Below are positions 6,685 through 13,009 of a stretch of DNA of 13,116 bases, piece by piece. Source of the DNA: JABHQR01 sp043812455 (lineage in GTDB: Archaea > Nanobdellota > Nanobdellia > Woesearchaeales > GW2011-AR9); contig JBDRMB010000041.1 of assembly GCA_043812455.1 (NCBI GenBank), positions 1 to 13,116 on the forward strand, in the 5' to 3' direction. Numbering within the stretch: the first letter of the stretch is position 1; every line of letters starts with the position of its first letter. The notes beneath the pieces were generated by a model. The model had not been told where the DNA came from. It searched no databases and saw nothing but the letters and a program-made list of their open reading frames with translations. Position numbers and translations under genes: made by a program.

Positions 6685-6743
6685 AAGTTTACAAACGAAG
6701 TGAAGTAAACGTCATAAAAATGACGGGGGAATTTTTATGTTAG
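6681..6743 (+). CDS. Possible bridging micro-ORF, 20 codons, between eL18 and uL13
   Basis: ATG at 6681 overlaps the eL18 stop as ATGA, and the TAG at 6741-6743 falls just inside uL13 (ATG at 6737). The peptide starts MKVYKRSEVN and ends EFLC. Overlap at both ends is the geometry of translational coupling. It may be chance, since 20 codons are not significant alone and no homologue is known to me. Confidence 0.2.
   Translation: MKVYKRSEVNVIKMTGEFLC
6710..6725 (+). promoter_or_regulatory. Hairpin directly before the uL13 ribosome-binding site
   Basis: CGTCAT (6710-6715), loop AAAA, ATGACG (6720-6725) is a perfect 6-bp stem. It abuts the GGGGG/GGGGA (6725-6729) that probably serves as Shine-Dalgarno for the uL13 ATG at 6737. 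Its place between eL18 and the ribosome-binding site suggests control of uL13 translation or mRNA processing. Confidence 0.4.
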
Positions 6744-7159
6744 TTTACAACGGCGAAGGAATGTTACTTGGACGATTAGGTTCAATTGTAGCTAAACTAG
6801 CTTTATTGGGAGAAGAAATTAGAATTGTAAACTGTGATAAAGTTATAATTAGTGGTAATAAAAGAAAAATTTTCGTTCATGAGAAAGAAAGGTTAGACAG
6901 AAAAGGTTATCCATTAAAAAGTGCAAAGAATCCAAGATTAGCTGACCGATTTGTACGAAGAAGAATCAGAGGTATGTTACCCTGGGATACTACTAGAGGA
7001 AGAGAAGCTTACAAAAGAATTATGTGTCATGTTGGCGTTCCTGAAAATTTACAATCTGAAAAGCTTTTAACATTAGAAAAAGCATCAATTAAGAAACTTC
7101 CAAACTTAAAATATGTAACCGTTGGAGATATTGTTAAACAATTAGGTGGAAAATTATAA
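6737..7159 (+). CDS. rplM: 50S ribosomal protein uL13
   Basis: 140 residues, typical for archaea. uL13 is an early-binding large-subunit protein. Recognised by GMLLGRLGSIVAKLALLGEEIRIVNCDKVIISG (8-40), where archaeal uL13 lacks the longer bacterial N-terminus, and by RFVRRRIRGMLPWDTTRGREAYKRIMCHVGVP (71-102). The C-terminal part LPNLKYVTVGDIVKQLG is the usual archaeal end. The start is ATG behind a G-rich ribosome-binding site and a small hairpin. It lies 52 bp after eL18, with a bridging ORF in between, and 45 bp before uS9. Confidence 0.97.
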   Translation: MLVYNGEGMLLGRLGSIVAKLALLGEEIRIVNCDKVIISGNKRKIFVHEKERLDRKGYPLKSAKNPRLADRFVRRRIRGMLPWDTTRGREAYKRIMCHVGVPENLQSEKLLTLEKASIKKLPNLKYVTVGDIVKQLGGKL

Positions 7160-7161
7160 AA

Positions 7162-7180
7162 TGAAAATCTTTGATTTTCA
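7162..7180 (+). promoter_or_regulatory. Hairpin between uL13 and uS9
   Basis: TGAAAATC (7162-7169), loop TTT, GATTTTCA (7173-7180) is a perfect 8-bp stem beginning just after the uL13 stop, followed by AATATTTTT. The shape recalls a weak attenuator or processing site. A clear GGAGAG (7190-7195) then precedes uS9. Confidence 0.4.
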
Positions 7181-7204
7181 AATATTTTTGGAGAGAAAAA
7201 TAAA

Positions 7205-7600
7205 ATGAAAAAGACCATTCAAACTCAAGGAAAACGTAAAAGTGCAATTGCTAGAGCTACATTAGTTCCTGGTAAAGGCAAAGTTAAAGTTAATGGTCAG
7301 TATTTAGAAAGTTTTAGTATTGATGTTATCAGATTAAAAATGCAAGAACCATTGATCTTATCTGGCGATTTGGCTAAAAAGGTTGATATTACAGTTAGAG
7401 TTGCTGGTGGTGGTATTAACGGTCAGGCAGACGCTTGCAGACTTGCAATCGCTAGAGCTTTAGTACAGTTTGATGATAATTTAAAGAAAACATTTAATGA
7501 TTATGACAGATTATTGTTAGTAGCTGACGTGCGAAGGAAAGAAGCTTGTAAACCAAACGATTCCAAAGCTCGTGCAAAGAGACAGAAATCTTATAGGTAA
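7205..7600 (+). CDS. rpsI: 30S ribosomal protein uS9
   Basis: 131 residues, normal for archaea. uS9 lies in the small-subunit head, its C-terminal tail reaching the P-site tRNA. Seen: GKRKSAIARATLVPGKGKVKVNG (9-31), the glycine-rich VRVAGGGINGQADACRLAIARALV (65-87), DVRRKEACKPNDSKARAKRQKSYR at the end with the invariant terminal KSYR. The ATG is preceded by GGAGAG at about 10 nt and an A-rich spacer. The neighbouring uL13-uS9 pair is an almost universal gene linkage. Confidence 0.98.
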   Translation: MKKTIQTQGKRKSAIARATLVPGKGKVKVNGQYLESFSIDVIRLKMQEPLILSGDLAKKVDITVRVAGGGINGQADACRLAIARALVQFDDNLKKTFNDYDRLLLVADVRRKEACKPNDSKARAKRQKSYR

Positions 7601-7638
7601 ATTACAATAATTAAATTAATTACATACGAGGCTAAAAA

Positions 7639-7868
<230 letters not shown>

Positions 7869-7871
7869 GAC

Positions 7872-7899
7872 TTTTTGTTTTTCCCTTTTTTTTGTTTTT
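7872..7899 (+). terminator. Oligo-T terminator of the ribosomal operon
   Basis: Runs of T5, T5, T8 and T5 interrupted by single G or CCC follow the operon. Multiple U-tracts without a strong stem are the typical strong archaeal terminator. Confidence 0.65.
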
Positions 7900-7960
7900 C
7901 CGATAACTCTTACGAATAATCTGTAAATCATATCAGAAAATTATTTGAGAATTACCTAAA

Positions 7961-7998
7961 AATTTAAATTATCATTAAAATAATCTTAGTTATCATAA
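7961..7998 (+). promoter_or_regulatory. Cupin promoter region with two direct repeats
   Basis: A TATA-like AATTTAAATTA (7961-7971) predicts a start near 7992. TTATCATTAA (7969-7978) and TTATCATAA (7990-7998) are near-identical, 21 bp apart (two helical turns), flanking the start: a possible operator. AT-rich composition makes chance plausible. Confidence 0.35.
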
Positions 7999-8013
7999 AT
8001 GGAGGTGTTAAAA

Positions 8014-8400
8014 ATGGTTGGTTTTACAACAAATATTGAAAAAGACACGTTAGAAAACGAAAATTATCGGAAAGTAATTTTTACTGGTGAAAAGATGCAG
8101 CTTGTTCTTATGAGCCTAAAACCTGGTGAAGATATTCCTATGGAGATCCATAATGGAATTGACCAGTTCCTTAGGATTGAACAAGGTGAAGCTTATGTTA
8201 AGATCGGTGATGAAGAATTTAACCTAAAAGATGATGATGTTATCATTATTCCTGCAGGCAATCATCATTATGTCAAGAATACTTCTGCTGATAAAGAATT
8301 AAAGTTGTACTCAATTTATGCAACGCCTGAACATGCTCCTGGCACTATTCATAAAACTAAAGCAGAAGCTGATGCTGCTGAGCACGAACATCACCACTGA
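8014..8400 (+). CDS. Small single-domain cupin protein
   Basis: 128 residues from the ATG at 8014, chosen because GGAGGTG (8001-8007) lies 6 nt upstream; an in-frame ATG at 7999 overlaps that ribosome-binding site and is rejected. One conserved cupin beta-barrel: first motif PGEDIPMEIHNGIDQFLRIEQG (37-58) with E44 and H46 in place of the classical H-x-H, second motif IIIPAGNHHYVKN (77-89) with H84/H85. These could bind a divalent metal with altered ligands. The C-terminus ends EHEHHH, another potential metal-binding tail. Such proteins are often labelled phosphomannose isomerase-like, but the substrate cannot be told from sequence. It is a monocistronic unit between the ribosomal operon and the convergent ATPase gene. 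Confidence 0.85.
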   Translation: MVGFTTNIEKDTLENENYRKVIFTGEKMQLVLMSLKPGEDIPMEIHNGIDQFLRIEQGEAYVKIGDEEFNLKDDDVIIIPAGNHHYVKNTSADKELKLYSIYATPEHAPGTIHKTKAEADAAEHEHHH

Positions 8401-8440
8401 TTTTTGATAATTTTTTATTTTTATTATATTTTAGTTTTTA
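8401..8440 (+). terminator. T-rich terminator after the cupin gene
   Basis: Several T4-T6 runs begin at once after the TGA stop. The opposite strand, where the ATPase gene ends at 8554, has A-runs instead, so the signal serves the cupin. Confidence 0.5.
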
Positions 8441-8553
8441 ACTTTAAACATTTTCTTTTCAATTAAATATTTGTTTCTTTATACTATATCCTAGCTTTTA
8501 TTTCATACTAGTAATGCAATTTACTTCTTTTTCTTTAACCTTAATTCTTTTTA

Positions 8554-11331
8554 CTATATTTTATACTTTATACTATCTGTTTTTCTTACTCTTGCTTTTC
8601 TTACTCTTGCTTTTCTTACTCCTACTTTTCTTATTTTTTTCTTTTTAGTTACCGTATGAGCTTTTTTAGTATTACTATTGCCCTTACTTTTCTTATTCCC
8701 TTTAACTCTCTGAAACCAATAATACATAGCATTGATTGTATAAAGGACCACTGCTGCTGCTAAAATCACTATCCAGTCAATCCATTCTAAAGCTACCACA
8801 CCAAAGAAATTGTTTAATGGTGTATAAATTACCAATACTTGTAACCCTAATGATAACAGTACAGCAAAGAATAGCCACATGTTTGAAAAGATTCCTAACT
8901 TATATTGTGATCTGATCATTTGTATTCTGACCACCTCAAAGATAACTAATGAGGTAAACACTACTGTCTGAGCTTTCATAATTCCACTGCTTTGATAGAA
9001 CCAAAATAGTACTAGACTGACTATTCCAATTAATGTTCCAGTTAAAATGATATTTTTCTGTAAATCTTTAGATAAGATACTTTCTTTTGCTGGCCGCGGT
9101 AAGCGTTTCATGATATCTTTCTCGTGCGGATCAACACTAAGTGCTGTTGCCGGCAAACCGTCAGTAATTAAGTTAATCCATAAAATCTGGATGGCGGTCA
9201 ATGGTAATGGCATTCCCAAGATTGATGCAAAGAAAATCACTAAAATTTCACCTAAATTGCTTGAAAGAAGATAATTGACAAATTTCCTGATATTGTCAAA
9301 AATACCTCGGCCTTCTTCAACGGCATTAACAATGGAAGTAAAATTATCATCAGTCAAAATCATGTCAGCTGCTTCCTTGGCGACGTCAGTACCGCTGATA
9401 CCCATAGATACTCCTATGTCCGCTTTCTTTAACGCTGGGGCGTCATTAACACCGTCACCAGTCATAGCTACTACTTTACCTTGCTTTTGCAGAACCTCAA
9501 CTATTTGCATCTTATGTTCAGGTCTGACTCTTGCAAAAATGCCAATGTTCTTGATTTCTTTACTTAGGTTTGTAATCTTGTCAAGTTCACTACCAGTAAT
9601 TGCTCGGCCAGTAATACCTAACTTTTCAGCAATAGCTTTGGCAGTAATTATCTGATCACCAGTAATCATAATAACTCTAATTCCGGCATCTTGACATTTC
9701 TTAATAGAATCTTTAACTTCTTCCCTCGGTGGATCAATCATCGCCTGAAGACCGACAAAAATCATATGTTTCTCAGCTAATTCTGTTTTAGTAAACATAT
9801 CATTATATGCACAACCTAAAACACGTAATGCTTGTTTAGCATAAGCTTCGTTTTGTTTAATTATTTTTTTCTTATGCTCTCTGCTAAGACGTTGAATCTT
9901 TCCGTCAATCAAAATCCGGTCACATTCGTTGATCAGAATGTCAGGTGCACCTTTAGTATAAGCTATCAAACCATTATTACTTTTAATTTTAGAACTTTTA
10001 TGAATAGTAGTCATAAGTTTTCTTTCAGAAGTGAACGGAATCTCATCAACACGTTTGAAATCGTTATTCAACTGCTGAGAACGGAAACCAGCTTTTTCAG
10101 CAGAAACGACTAACGCAGCTTCAGTTGGATCACCAATCATCTCTCGTTCGCCGTTCTTACTTTCATCTTCATCACTTAATTGGGCATCGTTACATAACAT
10201 CCCGATTTGTAACAAACGGTGTAACGGTAATGGACTGGCAAGTTTATTGCTAAGAACAAAAGTACCTTGTTTACTATACCCAGAACCAGTAACATCATAA
10301 TCCTGGCCATTGGTCCAGATTTTAGTAACGGTCATCTGGTTATGAGTTAAAGTACCGGTTTTATCAGTACAAATAGTATTAACACTTCCTAAAGTTTCAA
10401 CAGATGGTAATTTCCTTACTAAAGCGTTCTTTTTGATCATCTTTTGTACGCCTAATGCTAATGATACTGTAATTACTGCTGGCAGACCTTCTGGAATTGC
10501 CGCTACAGCTAATGCAACCGCTGTCAAAAACATAACAGAAGCTGCCTTACCGGTTAGGATTCCTGCTAAGAAAACTACTACTGCAACAATGATAACCGCA
10601 ATAGTAAGATACATTCCTAACTGCCTTAATTTCTTTTGTAATGGAGTATATCTTTCATGAACTTCTTGGATAAGTTTAGCAATTTTACCAATTTCAGATT
10701 TCATTCCAGTATTAGTTACAATTGCCTTACCACGCCCTTCAGTGATAACTGTACCAGAAAATAACATATTCTTTTGGTCAGCTAAAGAAGTTTCAGAATC
10801 AAGGACGTCTAAAGTTTTAGTTACTGGTTGAGATTCTCCAGTAAGAGGTCCTTCTTGCGTTCTTAAACTGTGCAATTCAATAATTCTGGAATCGGCAGGG
10901 ATTTTGTCACCAGTTTCTAATATAATTATATCACCTGGTACTAACATTTTGCTGTCAATCTTGATTTCTTTATTGTTTCTGAAAACTTTAGCTTTAAGTG
11001 AAGCCATTTTTTTCAACGCTTCAATCGACTTTTCTGCCCGATACTCTTGTACAAAACCAAGCACAGCATTAATTACAATAATAATTCCAATAACAATAGC
11101 ATCAACCTGTTCTTTCATGAAAATAGATACTACAAGGGCGGCAATAAGTATCCAGACTAAAGGACTATTAAATTGTTCAAAGAAAATTTTTATCGGAGAA
11201 ACTTTTTTTTCTTGTTTAAGTTCATTGTAACCATAATGGTCAATCCGTTTTTGCGCTTCGTGCGCGGTAAGACCTTCTGGAGAGGAATCTAAGTTTTTGA
11301 AAACTTTCTTTAGTTCTTGATCATAATACAT
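8554..11331 (-). CDS. P2A-type calcium-transporting P-type ATPase
   Basis: 925 residues. It pumps cations, most likely Ca2+, across the membrane using ATP through a phospho-aspartate. Order: cation ATPase N-terminal domain (about 1-55), M1-M2 (56-95), actuator TGES (164-167), M3-M4 with PEGLP (280-284), phosphorylation motif DKTGT (D323), nucleotide-binding KGAPD (460-464), hinge TGDGVNDAP (624-632), then six more helices (685-870). Ca2+ ligands of the SERCA type are present: Glu in PEGLP, Asn and Glu in M5 SSNLGE, and Asn, Thr, Asp in M6 NLITDGLPAT. Residues about 876-925 are a strongly basic, repeat-built tail. The ATG at 11331 is chosen for GGGTGGT 4-10 nt upstream; an in-frame GTG at 11391 would add 20 unconserved residues. 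Confidence 0.93.
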   Translation of the reverse strand: MYYDQELKKVFKNLDSSPEGLTAHEAQKRIDHYGYNELKQEKKVSPIKIFFEQFNSPLVWILIAALVVSIFMKEQVDAIVIGIIIVINAVLGFVQEYRAEKSIEALKKMASLKAKVFRNNKEIKIDSKMLVPGDIIILETGDKIPADSRIIELHSLRTQEGPLTGESQPVTKTLDVLDSETSLADQKNMLFSGTVITEGRGKAIVTNTGMKSEIGKIAKLIQEVHERYTPLQKKLRQLGMYLTIAVIIVAVVVFLAGILTGKAASVMFLTAVALAVAAIPEGLPAVITVSLALGVQKMIKKNALVRKLPSVETLGSVNTICTDKTGTLTHNQMTVTKIWTNGQDYDVTGSGYSKQGTFVLSNKLASPLPLHRLLQIGMLCNDAQLSDEDESKNGEREMIGDPTEAALVVSAEKAGFRSQQLNNDFKRVDEIPFTSERKLMTTIHKSSKIKSNNGLIAYTKGAPDILINECDRILIDGKIQRLSREHKKKIIKQNEAYAKQALRVLGCAYNDMFTKTELAEKHMIFVGLQAMIDPPREEVKDSIKKCQDAGIRVIMITGDQIITAKAIAEKLGITGRAITGSELDKITNLSKEIKNIGIFARVRPEHKMQIVEVLQKQGKVVAMTGDGVNDAPALKKADIGVSMGISGTDVAKEAADMILTDDNFTSIVNAVEEGRGIFDNIRKFVNYLLSSNLGEILVIFFASILGMPLPLTAIQILWINLITDGLPATALSVDPHEKDIMKRLPRPAKESILSKDLQKNIILTGTLIGIVSLVLFWFYQSSGIMKAQTVVFTSLVIFEVVRIQMIRSQYKLGIFSNMWLFFAVLLSLGLQVLVIYTPLNNFFGVVALEWIDWIVILAAAVVLYTINAMYYWFQRVKGNKKSKGNSNTKKAHTVTKKKKIRKVGVRKARVRKARVRKTDSIKYKI
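8581..8640. repeat. 15-bp tandem repeat encoding the ATPase C-terminal tail
   Basis: TTTTCTTACTCTTGC occurs at 8581-8595 and 8596-8610, with a two-base variant at 8611-8625 and a decayed fourth unit after it. Read on the minus strand, the units encode repeated VRKAR pentapeptides. Confidence 0.9.
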
Positions 11332-11362
11332 CTCTACCACCCTTTTATAGTTAATGAGAAAA

Positions 11363-11377
11363 GTTCTGGAACAGAAC
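11363..11377. promoter_or_regulatory. Dyad upstream of the ATPase gene
   Basis: GTTCTG-GAA-CAGAAC is a perfect 6-bp dyad 32-46 bp before the ATPase ATG. It may be an operator or a leader hairpin. Confidence 0.35.
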
Positions 11378-11396
11378 GCCATCTCATTCACTATTC

Positions 11397-11421
11397 TAGA
11401 AAACGCTACAAGCGTTTTCTA
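11397..11421. promoter_or_regulatory. Perfect 11-bp inverted repeat upstream of the ATPase gene
   Basis: TAGAAAACGCT and AGCGTTTTCTA flank a 3-base loop, 66-90 bp before the ATPase start. On the minus strand a TATA-like CTTATAG partly overlaps it (about 11419-11425) and would place the transcription start near 11397, inside the repeat. This suits a repressor-binding operator; a transcribed hairpin is the alternative. Confidence 0.45.
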
Positions 11422-11517
11422 TAAGCTTACGCTATTGTTGGTAATGAGTAATAAGTTATCTAATTTAAATGTTTTTAATTTATGAAATATACCCGCCCCA
11501 AAAAGAAAATAATTAAC

Positions 11518-11525
11518 TTTAAATA
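11518..11525 (+). promoter_or_regulatory. TATA box of the gene at 11552
   Basis: TTTAAATA is centred about 30 bp before the ATG, so the mRNA would have almost no leader. No Shine-Dalgarno precedes the ATG, which agrees. Confidence 0.5.
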
Positions 11526-11551
11526 CTATCAACAATTAGTTTAAGATAATA

Positions 11552-11926
11552 ATGCTAGAAAAAATAAGTAATTTTATCATAAGACAAAAGGAAATTGTTC
11601 TAATTGTTGCTGTAGTTCTATTACTAGGAGTAGTGTTTATCCCAACTATAAGTGGAGTTAGTTTAACTGGTAACCTTGTTGCAGGTGCTTCTTCAACTGA
11701 TGATGGCAATTCAAATGAACTTCTTAGCATTTTACTATTTGTACTGGCAATTACATTAATATTTATCTTTTCAAACAAAATTAAAGATTTTACTGCTAAT
11801 AGTATAGTAAGTTTAAACCAAAAGGTTCGTAAAGGATTTGAGCCAGACTCTGAAATGAGTAAGAAAATTGAACAAGAGCAAAGGGACTTAGAGAATAAAT
11901 TCAGTACAGTTAAAAAGAGAAAATAA
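11552..11926 (+). CDS. Small two-helix membrane protein, unknown function
   Basis: 124 residues, family not recognised. Two clear membrane helices: about 13-33 (IVLIVAVVLLLGVVFIP) and 56-74 (LLSILLFVLAITLIFIF), joined by a short Gly/Ser/Thr/Asp-rich loop of about 20 residues. The N-terminus is short and polar; the roughly 50-residue C-terminal part is charged, with a coiled-coil-like SKKIEQEQRDLENKF and a basic end KKRK. Both ends most likely face the cytoplasm. A leaderless-type promoter supports a real gene. It precedes another small membrane protein on the same strand, 60 bp away, but that gene has its own TATA box. Confidence 0.7.
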   Translation: MLEKISNFIIRQKEIVLIVAVVLLLGVVFIPTISGVSLTGNLVAGASSTDDGNSNELLSILLFVLAITLIFIFSNKIKDFTANSIVSLNQKVRKGFEPDSEMSKKIEQEQRDLENKFSTVKKRK

Positions 11927-11944
11927 AGTTATTAATTAGAAACA

Positions 11945-11952
11945 TTTATATT
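11945..11952 (+). promoter_or_regulatory. TATA box of the gene at 11987
   Basis: TTTATATT predicts a start near 11975, giving a short leader that carries GAGGTG (11977-11982), 4 nt before the ATG. Box, leader and ribosome-binding site agree with each other. Confidence 0.5.
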
Positions 11953-11986
11953 ATTAAAAGTAAATCTTAGAGGATAGAGGTGTAAG

Positions 11987-12208
11987 ATGTTATTATTTGG
12001 TGTTGAAGTTCCATTAGTAGAAATCATATTCATTCTAGCAGTAGTTATGTTTATTCTTTTGATTGAGATGATTGTAGTTATTTCTTTATTGTTGAAAGAG
12101 ATGAACAAAACTAAACATTTAAGTGAACTTATAGAGAAACTATCTGAGACTATCTTGTCTATCAAGAAGGCAGAGATAGAAGAACTGGATAAGTTGAAAG
12201 GGAAGTGA
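11987..12208 (+). CDS. Small single-helix membrane protein with coiled coil
   Basis: 73 residues, not recognised. One long hydrophobic segment (about 9-37, VEIIFILAVVMFILLIEMIVVISLLL), containing an unusual internal Glu-Met pair, is followed by an amphipathic helix of about 35 residues (LSELIEKLSETILSIKKAEIEELDKL) with heptad-like leucine/isoleucine spacing, so an oligomerising cytoplasmic coiled coil is likely. A strong GAGGTG ribosome-binding site at 4 nt fixes the start. The stop codon lies 1 base from the end of the convergent minus-strand gene. A scaffold or regulatory subunit of a membrane complex would fit, but nothing identifies the partner. Confidence 0.7.
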   Translation: MLLFGVEVPLVEIIFILAVVMFILLIEMIVVISLLLKEMNKTKHLSELIEKLSETILSIKKAEIEELDKLKGK

Positions 12209-12209
12209 G

Positions 12210-12962
12210 TTAATTTTTCTTAGGATCTTCTCCGGTATCAACATGCATATGTGTTAAAAGTGCTCCAGCCAATTCTTTAGCAGCTTCAGCTTTTTTATCT
12301 TCAGGAACACCCAATTGGTCGGAAACATCATTAATTATTCTTTCTGTTTGTCTTGTTAGAGTACCAAAATCTCCATTAAATAATGCTTTTCTAAAGGCTT
12401 TAGAACTCTCTTCACGTTTTTTTAATTCTGCTTTCGAGATTATTTTAACATAAGGATAGGCTGCACGTAACATATCAGGATCAGTATAAATAAAAAGTTC
12501 AGTATATGCTGGATATTGTTTTATAGGATTATTTTCATATTTATTAAATAGAGCTAAAAATTTGGTATTATTTCTCCATTCATCTAATGTTTGAGAATAA
12601 GCTTCCGCAAATGTATGCCAACGGTCAGGATTAGCAAATATAGTGTCAGGTTCTTCTTTAGCTGTTTGGACAATGTCTGGAGTTTCCTCAATTTTGTAAA
12701 CAAGTCCACCAATAAATGCATACATCCCTTTGTCTCTTAGAAAATCTACTAATTCAAAATGTCTTTCAATAGAATGATATTCAGAATCGTCACACAATAA
12801 CAATCTCAACTGTACAACATCATCAGGTAAAACTATAATATTAGATGTCCTTGGGTCAACAATGTGATCTAATGGTTTATCTACTGTTAACCAAGTATTT
12901 GAATGTGGCCTAAAATAATATGCAAATCTTTGTTCTAACAATTTAACTCCAACAACTATCAC
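12210..12962 (-). CDS. Hypothetical protein, probably 5'-truncated by an IS insertion
   Basis: 250 residues from a GTG at 12962. The frame stays open upstream to 13097, but that part is the shadow of transposase codons. Family not recognised. The residues just before and after the GTG (FIFFSLIFVIVVGVKLL) form one hydrophobic helix that is cut off at the transposon hairpin, so the native start probably lay across the insertion and the GTG is only a fallback. The rest is soluble alpha/beta: VLPDDVVQLRLLLCDD, a HFELVDFLRDKG segment, TELFIYTDPDMLRAAYPYVKI, then a charged helical end with DQLGVPEDKKAEAAKELAGALLTH. An N-terminally anchored protein is inferred. Whether it is still expressed is unknown. 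Confidence 0.55.
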   Translation of the reverse strand: MIVVGVKLLEQRFAYYFRPHSNTWLTVDKPLDHIVDPRTSNIIVLPDDVVQLRLLLCDDSEYHSIERHFELVDFLRDKGMYAFIGGLVYKIEETPDIVQTAKEEPDTIFANPDRWHTFAEAYSQTLDEWRNNTKFLALFNKYENNPIKQYPAYTELFIYTDPDMLRAAYPYVKIISKAELKKREESSKAFRKALFNGDFGTLTRQTERIINDVSDQLGVPEDKKAEAAKELAGALLTHMHVDTGEDPKKN

Positions 12963-12990
12963 AAAAATTAAAGAAAAAAAAATGAACCTC

Positions 12991-13009
12991 CCTGGACTAA
13001 AGTCCAGGG
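12991..13009 (-). repeat. IS subterminal hairpin
   Basis: On the minus strand CCTGGACT and AGTCCAGG are perfect arms around a short loop, with one further C-G pair possible at the base. The transposase TAG stop lies in the loop and right arm, so coding sequence and transposition signal overlap. Confidence 0.85.

Noticed and set aside
7999..8013. Upstream ATG as the cupin start
   Set aside because: It overlaps the GGAGGTG ribosome-binding site that is ideally placed for the ATG at 8014.
8581..8640. CRISPR-like repeats
   Set aside because: The 15-bp units are directly adjacent with no spacers and are in frame with the ATPase tail, so they are a coding tandem repeat.
9047..11230. Plus-strand open frames opposite the calcium ATPase gene
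   Set aside because: The minus strand encodes a complete P-type ATPase with all motifs; the plus frames have no ribosome-binding sites or recognisable domains.
11332..11391. Upstream GTG/ATG starts for the ATPase
   Set aside because: The extra 20 residues contain no family sequence, and a good ribosome-binding site precedes the ATG at 11331. A leaderless start at the GTG cannot be fully excluded.
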